Source: Pectinatus brassicae
Lineage (GTDB): Bacteria > Bacillota > Negativicutes > Selenomonadales > Selenomonadaceae
DNA: 32,729 nt
Reading direction: 5' to 3'
Assembly: GCF_014201835.1 (NCBI RefSeq)
Contig: NZ_JACHFH010000032.1
Coordinates: 1 to 32,729 of the forward strand
The position numbers and the translations under genes were made by a program. This document shows, piece after piece, positions 18,063-25,596 of the stretch. Below the pieces are notes generated by a model. The model was given only the letters and a program-made list of their open reading frames with translations, searched no databases and had not been told where the DNA came from. Every line of letters begins with the position of its first letter. Position 1 is the stretch's first letter.

Positions 18063-18464
18063 TTAGAAGCAGCGGCCGGCCAGCATTGTCAGGCGCACTA
18101 AAACAATAACATCATTATTTTGCAATGATAAAACTGTATTTGTATCTTCAATCTGCTTATCATTAATAAAAACCACAAATAACCCATCGTTAAATGCTTC
18201 TATTGCTGTTCTTTTTGCCTCACTGCGGTCAATCACTACATCTTCACGATATTTAAAACCAAAAGTTACCTTGCCCTGTTCCAGCATAGTATCGATATCA
18301 GCCTGACTTAATACTTTAAGTTCATCCTGTTCATAACGGTCAATTTCACAATCAACCAATGCACCAATAAGTTCCAGCAGATTTTTTACTGCTGTCAGCT
18401 CATAATCACGATATTCAATATTACGCCTTTTTGCTGCTGATTTTACTGCAATTTTTACTATCAT
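18063..18464 (-). CDS. Unknown 133-aa protein, possible beta-grasp C-terminus
   Basis: No family recognised. The first part (to about 60) alternates a strand (MIVKIAVKS) with a helix (TAVKNLLELIGALVD). The C-terminal 45 residues read as strand, turn, strand: GLFVVFINDKQIEDTNTVL, then LQNNDVIVLVRLTMLAGRCF. The spacing of a VxIN turn, a short acidic loop and a 'dgD-V-L-R-L-AG' ending recalls MoaD/ThiS and ubiquitin-like beta-grasp proteins; this is a visual resemblance only, and the tail lacks a clean terminal Gly-Gly. AAGGAG precedes the ATG. It sits 16 nt after the macro domain gene and 42 nt before the DUF4132 giant, so all three are probably made together. Confidence 0.75.
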   Translation of the reverse strand: MIVKIAVKSAAKRRNIEYRDYELTAVKNLLELIGALVDCEIDRYEQDELKVLSQADIDTMLEQGKVTFGFKYREDVVIDRSEAKRTAIEAFNDGLFVVFINDKQIEDTNTVLSLQNNDVIVLVRLTMLAGRCF

Positions 18465-18480
18465 ATCTGCTCCTTATCAT

Positions 18481-18927
18481 TTATCTGCCAGTAAATTTTA
18501 CTAAAGTATGATTTTCACCAGCCAGCTCTTCATCAATAATTTTTGCTATTATTTCCCAGTCACCGCCGGCCAGACCAGCTCCGATAAGCGGATAACCGAT
18601 TTTTTTACCGGAAAAATCTTTTTTTATTGCTCGAAACACCTGACGAACAGCTTCATAATAAACTAAACAACCTTTTCCCCGCCAGTTAAACTGTGTATAG
18701 GCATTGATAACAGTAACCTGTTCAATTTTTGCTTTTGAATAAGTCCCCATTTTAGCCTTGCTGCCTTTTTCCGTCTGACAATCAGCTGCATAAGCCTCGG
18801 GAAATTGCTGTTTAATTGATTTAGCAATACCCGCTCCCATAGTACAATGACAATTGCAGCCATGAACAATCACATCAAACTTGCCTTGCTTAGCCAGCAT
18901 TAAAAGATCACCTGTAATAATTTTCAT
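18481..18927 (-). CDS. Macro domain (ADP-ribose-binding) protein
   Basis: A 148-aa stand-alone macro domain. Ligand-pocket signatures are visible: ITGDLL at 4-9 (Asp7 for adenine), VHGCNCHCTMGAGIAKSIKQ at 21-40 with the Gly-rich loop, VINAYTQF, and the phosphate loop PLIGAGLAGGDW at 113-124. Macro domains bind ADP-ribose, O-acetyl-ADP-ribose or ADP-ribose-1''-phosphate, and many hydrolyse ADP-ribose from proteins or nucleic acids. The CxC in the first loop is unusual. GAGGGG precedes the ATG, with a sigma-A promoter at 19019-19048. It heads the operon with the 133-aa protein and DUF4132. Confidence 0.92.
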   Translation of the reverse strand: MKIITGDLLMLAKQGKFDVIVHGCNCHCTMGAGIAKSIKQQFPEAYAADCQTEKGSKAKMGTYSKAKIEQVTVINAYTQFNWRGKGCLVYYEAVRQVFRAIKKDFSGKKIGYPLIGAGLAGGDWEIIAKIIDEELAGENHTLVKFTGR

Positions 18928-19018
18928 TAATATCCCCTCTTTCTATAATATTCAGCTTATAAATCTAAGTATTCAAGAATATAAATTATTAGTTGGTCTT
19001 TTATTACTTAATATTTAT

Positions 19019-19048
19019 ATATTACGATTACTAGTATTTATATGTCAA
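19019..19048 (-). promoter_or_regulatory. Promoter of the macro-DUF4132 operon
   Basis: On the minus strand a perfect TTGACA (19043-19048), 18 bp, TAATAT (19019-19024). The leader is about 85 nt. Confidence 0.65.
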
Positions 19049-19076
19049 TAAAACTTCCTAAAAATAAATATAGCAT

Positions 19077-19122
19077 AAAAAAAAGGCATATTTTTGTCAT
19101 TAGCAACAAAATATGCCTTTTC
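19077..19122 (-). terminator. Terminator of the C39-like gene
   Basis: AAAAGGCATATTTTTGT (19081-19097) pairs with ACAAAATATGCCTTTT (19106-19121), and T8 follows on the minus strand. It separates this gene from the macro operon. Confidence 0.85.
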
Positions 19123-19133
19123 TTGTTATTTAA

Positions 19134-19733
19134 TTACTTCGCATCAATTAATACAATACCGCCCTTACGCTCATAGCCGCTGTCCCATAAATCATCGAGT
19201 GACAGCCAATGCTCTGCCCCATATGTTATTGCTTTAACCATAAGATTATCACCTGTTTTTTTATAACCGGCCAGCCAAAACCAATGCCAAACATAATCAC
19301 TAAGCTCAGGATCTTTATGTTTAAGATTAAGATACGGTACAGGCATTTTTTTATCTATTTGCGCACATACTGCATTTTTAAAATTAATTAATGAACAATT
19401 GCTGTATATACCGGCAAAATTTGTATTTTTCTCACCATTATCAGCAAGATAGTCCTTAAAACCATCCATAAATATTTCCAATGTATCTATTCCTGTTACT
19501 CTTGGCGATAAATACGGCTTCATTATATTGGAAAAATTTATATAATCTTTTTTGCTAATCTGTGCCAAATTATATGGATATAATAATTTTTTACCAAAAT
19601 ACAATGATAAATATATACAGATATCACAGGCTGTAACTGCACCACAGCCACCAAGTTTCATCCAATAATCAGTAAACCAATCCTGATTGCCGCCTATAGC
19701 TTTATCTATTGTAAAAAGTTTTAATTCATCCAT
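19134..19733 (-). CDS. Papain-like/C39-type cysteine peptidase-like protein, unknown role
   Basis: A 199-aa protein without signal peptide. MKLGGCGAVTACDICIYL places a Cys at residue 30 at the start of a helix, as in C39 peptidases, and PVPYLNLKHKD followed by VWHWFWLAGYKK gives the usual strand, His150 and next strand; LSLDDLWDSG supplies acidic candidates near 180-184. The Cys/His/Asp assignment is an inference from spacing. The start at 19733 is favoured by GGTGA five bases upstream; an ATG at 19751 has no RBS. Monocistronic, between larB and the macro operon. It could also be a non-catalytic relative. Confidence 0.65.
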   Translation of the reverse strand: MDELKLFTIDKAIGGNQDWFTDYWMKLGGCGAVTACDICIYLSLYFGKKLLYPYNLAQISKKDYINFSNIMKPYLSPRVTGIDTLEIFMDGFKDYLADNGEKNTNFAGIYSNCSLINFKNAVCAQIDKKMPVPYLNLKHKDPELSDYVWHWFWLAGYKKTGDNLMVKAITYGAEHWLSLDDLWDSGYERKGGIVLIDAK

Positions 19734-19810
19734 TATATTCACCCAATTCATATCTAAAATAATTTTTTATATTATACCATTTTACTATTATTTTTCCAAT
19801 TATAATTTTA

Positions 19811-19855
19811 AAAAAAGAACTTCGGGTTTTATATTTCCATATAAAACCCAAAGTT
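19811..19855 (-). terminator. Terminator of larB
   Basis: GGGTTTTATAT (19824-19834) pairs with ATATAAAACCC (19839-19849), extended by AACTT/AAGTT, with a T6 tail on the minus strand. Confidence 0.85.
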
Positions 19856-19857
19856 AC

Positions 19858-20604
19858 TCATAAATGATTTATCATACTGGCTGAATAAGCAGCTCCAAAA
19901 CCATTGTCAATATTTACCACGCTAATACCACTGGCACAGCTATTAAGCATAGTAAGCAGTGCTGTCAGGCCACCAAAGCTAGTACCATATCCCACGCTTG
20001 TCGGTACTGCGATCAACGGCTTATCAATTAATCCGCCAATAACACTGGCCAATGCGCCTTCCATTCCGGCAACAACAATCACAACCTTGGCCCCACGTAT
20101 AATATCAAGCTTATCAAAAAGACGATGAATACCTGCTACTCCGACGTCAACTATCTTTTCTACTTTATTGCCCAGTATTTCAGCTGTAGCTGTCGCTTCT
20201 TCCACTACTGGTAAATCTGATGTTCCTGCCGACACTATCGCTATATAGTTATCTGTCAGCTTCGTTTCTTTTTGTCTGATGGTAATTATCCGTCCCAGCT
20301 CATTATAAACTGCCTCTGGACAAATTTTATAAACTGCCTCATATGTATCTTTATCGGCTCTGGTAGCCAGTATATTATTTTTTTTCGTCAACATAAATTC
20401 AATAATTTTAACGACCTGCTCTACTGTTTTACCCGCACAGTAAATCACTTCAGGATAACCATTACGCAGTTCCCGCTCATTATCAATTTTGGCAAACCCC
20501 AAATCTTTATAAGAAAAATCTTCCAGCTCTTTTAAAGCATTATCTATACTCATATTGTTTTGCTGCACTTGCTGTAAAAGAGATTTTAATTCTTCTTTAT
20601 TCAT
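19858..20604 (-). CDS. larB: LarB-type NaAD carboxylase/hydrolase (nickel-pincer cofactor synthesis)
   Basis: LarB carboxylates the nicotinate ring of NaAD and hydrolyses the dinucleotide, the first step of nickel-pincer nucleotide synthesis for lactate racemase-type enzymes. The PurE-like half is clear: [61 protein letters not shown] and [19 protein letters not shown], whose Cys (about 223) corresponds to the catalytic Cys of Lactobacillus LarB. Several Met codons cluster at the start; AAGGA supports 20604 or 20607. No larA, larC or larE is in the window, so it is an orphan here. It has a MerR-type promoter. Confidence 0.9.
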   Translation of the reverse strand: MNKEELKSLLQQVQQNNMSIDNALKELEDFSYKDLGFAKIDNERELRNGYPEVIYCAGKTVEQVVKIIEFMLTKKNNILATRADKDTYEAVYKICPEAVYNELGRIITIRQKETKLTDNYIAIVSAGTSDLPVVEEATATAEILGNKVEKIVDVGVAGIHRLFDKLDIIRGAKVVIVVAGMEGALASVIGGLIDKPLIAVPTSVGYGTSFGGLTALLTMLNSCASGISVVNIDNGFGAAYSASMINHL

Positions 20605-20645
20605 CATATTCATCCTTACCATTATTTAAATTTATTCTTTATCTA

Positions 20646-20676
20646 ATAATACAACTTAGTGCTAACTCTAAGTCAA
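20646..20676 (-). promoter_or_regulatory. MerR-type promoter/operator of larB (site b)
   Basis: On the minus strand: TTGACT (20671-20676), exactly 19 bp, TATTAT (20646-20651). The spacer holds the dyad CTTAGAG-TTAG-CACTAAG. The -10 ends about 42 nt before the larB start. Confidence 0.8.
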
Positions 20677-20703
20677 TATTTTTCACTATAAAACATCATT
20701 ATT

Positions 20704-21513
20704 TTATTTATTACTGCAATCACTATTTTTACTATTGGCAAAGCGTGCATCAGCCTTACGAATAAATAAACTGTATTTCTTACTAAGTTCAGTAAAAGTT
20801 TTTTGTACTTTAACGGGAATATCTACATGAGCAATATAGTCTTTTCCTTTTGGACCATAGCCATTTACATCATCCATAAGACGTGGTATTTCGCCTAACA
20901 GCAAACTTATATATTGCTGCATTGTCCACATTCCCCATATTTTATCATCAAATAGAAGTTCATTATTTTTTGTAGTTACTTTTACTTTATATGCAGTAAA
21001 ATTAATAATATCAATATCATTTCGGTATTTTTTTAAACCAGCAGCCATTCGCCTCTGCATGGCTGCATCCTGTATCATTATAATATTTTTACAATCTATA
21101 TTATTTTCTTTTAATAAATTAAGCAGCAAAGTAATATTATTGCCGCAATTTGTTGATTTCGTTTCTAATAAATCAACCTGCAAACTATATTTTTCCTGTA
21201 AATAAGCCGCAAAAATTTCCGCTTCCGATAGATTACTGATATCAATATCCAATAAGACTGATTGCATTTTTTTGCGCAGATTATCAGTCGTATGACCTGC
21301 CCCGCCCACAATAATATATTTTTTAGCAATATTATTATGCATTGCTTCAGCCAATACATCCCCACCTGCCAATATACTGCCACCAAATAATACTAATACA
21401 TCAGCCTGTTTTATTTTATATTTTTTGTACAAAATTTCCTGCGATAAATTATCAATATCCCTTTGCCCACAAAACTCTGCCAATGTATTTATGCAGTGTG
21501 CAATTTTTTCCAT
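20704..21513 (-). CDS. YdcF/SanA-like DUF218 family protein
   Basis: A 269-aa protein resembling E. coli YdcF: ADVLVLFGGSILAGGDVLAE, IIVGGAGHTT, SEAEIFAAYLQ, LETKSTNCGNN and IIMIQDAAMQRRM are the DUF218 signatures in order. No signal peptide is seen, so it is cytoplasmic, unlike the envelope SanA group. YdcF binds S-adenosylmethionine in a crystal structure, but its reaction is unknown. AGGAGGAG precedes the ATG. It stands upstream of larB but has its own promoter, and larB has another one between, so co-regulation is uncertain. Confidence 0.85.
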   Translation of the reverse strand: MEKIAHCINTLAEFCGQRDIDNLSQEILYKKYKIKQADVLVLFGGSILAGGDVLAEAMHNNIAKKYIIVGGAGHTTDNLRKKMQSVLLDIDISNLSEAEIFAAYLQEKYSLQVDLLETKSTNCGNNITLLLNLLKENNIDCKNIIMIQDAAMQRRMAAGLKKYRNDIDIINFTAYKVKVTTKNNELLFDDKIWGMWTMQQYISLLLGEIPRLMDDVNGYGPKGKDYIAHVDIPVKVQKTFTELSKKYSLFIRKADARFANSKNSDCSNK

Positions 21514-21547
21514 GCTCTCCTCCTACTGACCAATATTAATTGTCTTA

Positions 21548-21576
21548 TATATAATAAGCATACTATTCTTGGTAAA
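21548..21576 (-). promoter_or_regulatory. Promoter of the ydcF-like gene
   Basis: On the minus strand TTTACC (21571-21576), 17 bp, TATATA (21548-21553), 34 nt before the start codon. Confidence 0.45.
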
Positions 21577-21721
21577 ATCTGTTTTTTTGTACATCATATT
21601 TTATTATTGTATTTTTATACTGATGAAATTTATTGGCAAAATAAAAACTGGGAATAATGGACTTTCTCATAATAAAATACTCCTAATCAAATATCTGTTT
21701 GCTTTCCCTCAAATGATGTTT

Positions 21722-21750
21722 TTATCCAAAGGAAAAACAGTTATTATAAG
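21722..21750 (+). promoter_or_regulatory. Candidate promoter of a small RNA
   Basis: TTATCC (21722-21727), 17 bp, TATAAG (21745-21750). The -35 is weak. The next plus-strand gene is 8.7 kb away, so a promoter here would only make sense for a short transcript. Confidence 0.35.
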
Positions 21751-21756
21751 TGTAAC

Positions 21757-21898
21757 ATAAATCAGCAGCTATCAACAAAACAGCTGTGTAAAATAATAAA
21801 TAAATTTTAGTTAGGAGAAAAAATATTATTAAAATTACAGCTCACTAATAATCCACATTAGACACGCCTCCCCGATGTTCTAATGTGGATTATTTTTT
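21757..21898 (+). ncRNA. Candidate small RNA with anti-Shine-Dalgarno loop
   Basis: About 140 nt between a possible promoter and a strong plus-strand terminator, in a region with no credible reading frame. It contains a small CAGCT/AGCTG hairpin, an unpaired AGGAGA stretch, and a terminal hairpin whose loop reads CACGCCTCCCCGATGT. CCTCC in a terminator loop is complementary to ribosome binding sites, a feature of several Gram-positive regulatory RNAs. Existence and boundaries are inferred. Confidence 0.4.
21847..21898 (+). terminator. Strong hairpin terminator on the plus strand
   Basis: A perfect 16-bp stem (21847-21862 with 21879-21894) followed by T6 on the plus strand; the minus-strand side has no T-tract. 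It touches the stop codon of the DUF2238 gene and may still help end that transcript. Confidence 0.75.
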
Positions 21899-22511
21899 AA
21901 TTATTTTTTATTCTACTCAATACCCTATCATGATATTTACGAAAAATTATAAGAGCTGTTATTGCTCCAATGAGCGCCATCAACATATCCCATTGCGTAT
22001 CCCATATATCTCCCTGAGTGCCTAAAAAAGCTTCTGCTGCTTCGCCAGTCATCTTTGCTACAGCAAATTCAATAAGCTCATAGCTGGCACTAATCGCTAA
22101 ACATATGCACACCACTATAAAATTCAATAATTTGCCAGCTTTCAGTGGTGATTTTCGCAGTAATATCTCACGAGCAGTAATTGCCGGAATAAATCCCTGG
22201 GCAAAATGTCCCAATCTGTCATAATAATTGCGGCTAAGATCAAAAGTATCCCGCAACCAGTTAAAAACCGGCATTTGGGCATAAGTATAATGACCACCAA
22301 TTATTAAAATTACAGCATGCACCGCCAATAGACAATATACAAATGTCGAAAACTTAAATTTTTTATATGTGCCTATAAGAATAACCATACCTATCAAAAC
22401 CGGCAGCACTTCCAAAAACCAAGTAAAAAAATCATGGGGATAAATACCAGAGCATATCAATGCCACGATTACAAGCATCAATAATATTGAATTATTATAT
22501 TTACTGTTCAT
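21897..22511 (-). CDS. DUF2238 (YjdF-like) membrane protein
   Basis: A 204-aa protein with about six hydrophobic segments. GGHYTYAQMP, YDRLGHFAQGFIPAITAREI, ISASYELIEFAVA and the late GTQGDIWDTQWDML segment are the family's signatures; the conserved His and acidic residues lie near membrane borders. Family members have no established activity. GAGGA precedes the ATG. It appears monocistronic. Confidence 0.88.
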   Translation of the reverse strand: MNSKYNNSILLMLVIVALICSGIYPHDFFTWFLEVLPVLIGMVILIGTYKKFKFSTFVYCLLAVHAVILIIGGHYTYAQMPVFNWLRDTFDLSRNYYDRLGHFAQGFIPAITAREILLRKSPLKAGKLLNFIVVCICLAISASYELIEFAVAKMTGEAAEAFLGTQGDIWDTQWDMLMALIGAITALIIFRKYHDRVLSRIKNN

Positions 22512-22600
22512 AGTTCATCCTCAATTTTCTTAATATTTATTTATTCTATTCTAGCAGCATCTATATTAATCCTGTTTTATGCCCAGCCATATATTCCCCG

Positions 22601-22635
22601 CCAAAACAAGCCTTGGACTAAAATGTCCAAAGCTT
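22601..22635 (-). terminator. Terminator of the MBL hydrolase gene
   Basis: AAGCCTTGGAC (22608-22618) pairs with GTCCAAAGCTT (22625-22635), with a short T-rich tail on the minus strand. Confidence 0.65.
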
Positions 22636-22654
22636 ATTTTTCTGGCATATTCGT

Positions 22655-23764
22655 TTATTCTAAAGACTTCCACCACTCACTAAACTGCTGCTCCGCATCA
22701 CCAATACGAACTACATCACCAATTTCCGGAGTAAGAAGCTTATAACCTTTATCTATGCTGCTTGCTTCTAAACGATCATAAGGATTATACCAGGTGTGAC
22801 TGCTTAAAGCAAATTTACCATTATGAGCTGGTATAACTGTTTTTGCATTTATATCTACTGATGCCTGCGCAGTCTGCTCTGGCATCATATGGATACGCGG
22901 CCATTTTTCGTTATACTGCCCATCTTCCATTATAGCCAGATCAAAGCTGCCAAACATCTGTCCAATTTCTTTAAAATGAACGCCATAACCACTATCGCCA
23001 CTATAAAACACACGTTTTTGTGGTGTGACAAAAGCAAATGAAGCACATTCTGTCTGATTTTTTTTCAATAATCGTCCAGAAAAATGCTGTGCCGGCAAAA
23101 TATAGACGCTAAAGTCATCAGATAATTTTACCTGAGTATACCAATCTTCCTCATGAATCTGCTGTGTGGAAAAACCCCATTCCTCAAAATATTCCCCCAC
23201 ACCTAACGGACAAACTACATCCTTAATTCTATCCTTCAGTGCTTTCACCGTATTATAATCAAGATGATCCCAATGATCATGCGATATTACGAGTATATCA
23301 ATATCCGGCATATCTTCCGGCTTATAAGCATCTGTTCCCTTAAACGCTTTATTAATAAAAGAAAGTGGTGAAGCATAATTTTCAAGTACCGGATCAATAA
23401 GAATGCTTTTGCCGTCAAGCTGCATATAAAAAGACGAATGCCCCAGCCATACAACAATATCCTTTTTTTTATCCAGCTGCTTTAAGTTTATTTTTTTCAC
23501 CGGCAATGGTTTATCCGGAACGATATTTGTTTTATCTTCGGTCAGATAACGAACTGTTGCTGCAAACTGACTGCCTTCAACGATTTGTTTTACTGGTTCC
23601 AATGCCTGAAACTCACCATTAATATAATGCGGTGATGCTTGTATTCTGTCCAGTCTTTTTCCTGTTGCCATGTGACCAAATTCCGGCTGCTGCAAAAAAG
23701 CATACGCCATCCCGGAAATCAGTATCAACATTATTATAATCAATATCAATATTTTCTTCACCAT
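22655..23764 (-). CDS. MBL-fold metallohydrolase, NAPE-PLD/UlaG-like, membrane-anchored
   Basis: A 369-aa protein. An N-terminal hydrophobic helix (about 4-25) after a basic start suggests a signal anchor or signal peptide. The metal-binding HDHWDH motif, the preceding WLGHSSFYMQLDGKSILIDP, a later FYSGDSGYG and IPAHNGKFALSSHTW form the complete metallo-beta-lactamase site. The insert and order resemble N-acylphosphatidylethanolamine phospholipase D-like and UlaG-like enzymes, so a lipid or phosphodiester substrate is plausible but unproven. AAGGA directly abuts the ATG, which is poor spacing, so the true start may be slightly downstream. It is single-gene, with a terminator. Confidence 0.85.
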   Translation of the reverse strand: MVKKILILIIIMLILISGMAYAFLQQPEFGHMATGKRLDRIQASPHYINGEFQALEPVKQIVEGSQFAATVRYLTEDKTNIVPDKPLPVKKINLKQLDKKKDIVVWLGHSSFYMQLDGKSILIDPVLENYASPLSFINKAFKGTDAYKPEDMPDIDILVISHDHWDHLDYNTVKALKDRIKDVVCPLGVGEYFEEWGFSTQQIHEEDWYTQVKLSDDFSVYILPAQHFSGRLLKKNQTECASFAFVTPQKRVFYSGDSGYGVHFKEIGQMFGSFDLAIMEDGQYNEKWPRIHMMPEQTAQASVDINAKTVIPAHNGKFALSSHTWYNPYDRLEASSIDKGYKLLTPEIGDVVRIGDAEQQFSEWWKSLE

Positions 23765-23827
23765 TCCTTATTCTACCATCCATTCACTAACTATTACTCA
23801 TTATCTAAAATTATATATTATATTTGC

Positions 23828-24062
23828 ATTGTGCTAGTTGAGTTTTAGCTGCCTAAAAGGCTTCCCTATATGCTATAGTTCTTTGCGCTTTAGCGCATAT
23901 ACTACAGTTCTTTGCACTTCAGTGCTTAGAAATGTAGTAGACAAAGCAGAAATATAGTACCCACAGTGTGCAAAGCTGCCTGAAAGTTTAATATTAATTA
24001 GCTTATAAACTAACCCTTCCGTCACTGCTTCGCAGTGCCACCTTCCCTAAAGGGACGGCTTT
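23828..24062 (+). repeat. Modular palindromic repeat, copy A
   Basis: Begins with ATTGTGCTAGTT, the terminal repeat of copy D, and ends with the ACCTTCCCTAAAGGGACGGC hairpin shared with copy B. A palindromic module of about 100 bp (about 23867-23970; hairpins around TTTGCGCTTTAGCGC and GCACTTCAGTGC) interrupts the left arm, whose halves are GGCTTCCCTA and AAGCTGCCTGA. The right terminal repeat is missing. It fills most of the 368-bp gap between the MBL and alcohol dehydrogenase genes. Confidence 0.75.
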
Positions 24063-24070
24063 AAAATTAC

Positions 24071-24116
24071 AAAAAATGAGGTTGACGCACATATTTTATT
24101 AACATGCGTCAGCCCC
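24071..24116 (-). terminator. Terminator of the iron alcohol dehydrogenase gene
   Basis: On the minus strand GGGGCTGACGCATGTT pairs with a region reading ATGTGCGTCAACCTC, followed by ATTTTTT. It shares its loop and 3' half with the terminator at 10452-10493. Confidence 0.8.
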
Positions 24117-24132
24117 ATAAAAAAAACCTTTA

Positions 24133-25299
24133 TCAATAAGCTTTTTTAAGTATGTCTAATATTTCTCCAGCAGTCATTTTTTTATAGCCGCCATCAAGAA
24201 TTACAGTAGAATTAGCAATCTGTGGCAGCATTTCTTCAGTTGCGCCTAATTCTTTAAGACTTGTTACCATACCGCATTCTTTAGTAAATGCTTCCAATGC
24301 ATCGATACCCGCTAAAGCAATTTCTTCTTTAGTTTTACCAGTACCATCAATATTCCACACATTTTCAGCATAACGAACAAATTTATCAAGCCCATATGAA
24401 TAGATATATCTGTAATATGGCAATGATACTGCAGCTAAGCCCATACCATGTGCGCAATCAGTATAAGCACCAACCTGATGTTCAATCATATGAACTTCCC
24501 AATCCTGCTTTTTGCTAAGTCCCATAATTGGGTTCATAGCCAAAGTAGAACTCCACATCAAATTACTTCTTGCTTCATAATCTTTAGGGTCTTGAACTGC
24601 TTTACGGGCACTATGAATTATAGAGCGAAGCAATCCTTCAATTAAGTAATCAGTAGTAACATCATCTTCATTGGAAAAATATGATTCCATTAAATGGGAC
24701 ATCATATCAAAAATACCGCTTACCATCTGATATTTAGGCAATGTAAATGTATATTCAGGATTTAAAATCGAAAATTTAGGATTTACATTAGCAGGGAAAA
24801 CACGACCCATTTTAAGTTTTTGTTCTTCATTGGTTATAACAGATCCGGCGTTCATTTCTGAACCTGTTCCTGCCAAAGTTAAGATAGAAGCAACTGGAAC
24901 TACTTCATTAGCCAATGGTTTAAAATCAATCCAATAACGTTTCCAGTAATCTTCTTCACAATGTGCTGATACAGAAATTGCTTTGGCACAGTCAATTACT
25001 GAACCGCCGCCTACAGCTAAAATCAAATCAACATTATTTTTACGAACTAATTCTACACCTTCAACTACTTTTTTATAAGTTGGATTAGCCATAATACCAG
25101 ACAATTCAACTACTTTTTTGCCGCCATCCTGTAAAATTTTCATTACGGAATCATAAAGGCCATTTCTTTTAATAGCACCTTTACCATAAGCCAACATTAC
25201 GGTATCACCGTATTTTTTCAGCTCATCACCTAAAACATCTAATGAATTTTTACCAAAATGTATTGCCGTTGGATTTTCATATGTGAAATCTATATTCAT
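24133..25299 (-). CDS. Iron-containing alcohol dehydrogenase (YqhD/BdhA-like)
   Basis: A 388-aa group III alcohol dehydrogenase of usual length, reducing aldehydes to alcohols with NAD(P)H. The coenzyme motif AVGGGSVIDCAKAI and metal ligands in GIFDMMSHLMES (Asp, His) and HMIEHQVGAYTDCAHGMGLA (His, His) are all present; the wider sequence looks like the NADPH-dependent YqhD/BdhA butanol dehydrogenase group. AGGAG precedes the ATG. A MerR-type promoter lies 240 bp upstream with repeat copy B inside the leader, and an extended -10 (TGGTATAAA, 25332-25337) lies closer. Control by an aldehyde-responsive MerR protein would match Bacillus AdhR and its adhA. Confidence 0.93.
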   Translation of the reverse strand: MNIDFTYENPTAIHFGKNSLDVLGDELKKYGDTVMLAYGKGAIKRNGLYDSVMKILQDGGKKVVELSGIMANPTYKKVVEGVELVRKNNVDLILAVGGGSVIDCAKAISVSAHCEEDYWKRYWIDFKPLANEVVPVASILTLAGTGSEMNAGSVITNEEQKLKMGRVFPANVNPKFSILNPEYTFTLPKYQMVSGIFDMMSHLMESYFSNEDDVTTDYLIEGLLRSIIHSARKAVQDPKDYEARSNLMWSSTLAMNPIMGLSKKQDWEVHMIEHQVGAYTDCAHGMGLAAVSLPYYRYIYSYGLDKFVRYAENVWNIDGTGKTKEEIALAGIDALEAFTKECGMVTSLKELGATEEMLPQIANSTVILDGGYKKMTAGEILDILKKAY

Positions 25300-25369
25300 C
25301 TAAATCACTCCTATTAATTAGTTTTATTTGCTTTATACCAGTTAATAGTATAAATCTTTTTCTGTTCTT

Positions 25370-25482
25370 AAAGGCTCCCCTGTAGGGGAGCTGGCAGCGC
25401 AAGCTGACTGAGGGGTTTCTATCATATAATTAACCCTTCCGACTTGACTTCGTCAAGCCACCTTCCCTAAAGGGACGGCTTA
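25370..25482 (+). repeat. Modular palindromic repeat, copy B (short form)
   Basis: Two hairpin units: CTCCCCTGTAGGGGAG with its CTGGCAGC...GCTGACTGAGGGG partner, and AACCCTTCCG ... ACCTTCCCTAAAGGGACGGC. It lacks the 100-bp inner module of copies C and D and both termini. It lies within the predicted leader of the alcohol dehydrogenase transcript. Confidence 0.75.
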
Positions 25483-25538
25483 AAAAACATAACACTTTAT
25501 TAACCAATATAATACAAATCAATATTTCCTACAAATTT

Positions 25539-25569
25539 ATTCTAACACTTAGAGTAATCTCCAAGTCAA
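25539..25569 (-). promoter_or_regulatory. MerR-type promoter/operator of the alcohol dehydrogenase (site c)
   Basis: On the minus strand: TTGACT (25564-25569), exactly 19 bp, TAGAAT (25539-25544). The spacer holds the best dyad of the set, CTTGGAG-ATTA-CTCTAAG. It lies 28 nt after the aminotransferase stop and reads toward the dehydrogenase. Confidence 0.8.
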
Positions 25570-25596
25570 ATGTTTTTTCAAAATTTATAATTATCT

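Noticed and set aside
21820-21848. Tiny peptide gene after AGGAGA in the small RNA region
   Set aside because: No ATG, GTG or TTG follows within a usable distance before the stop.
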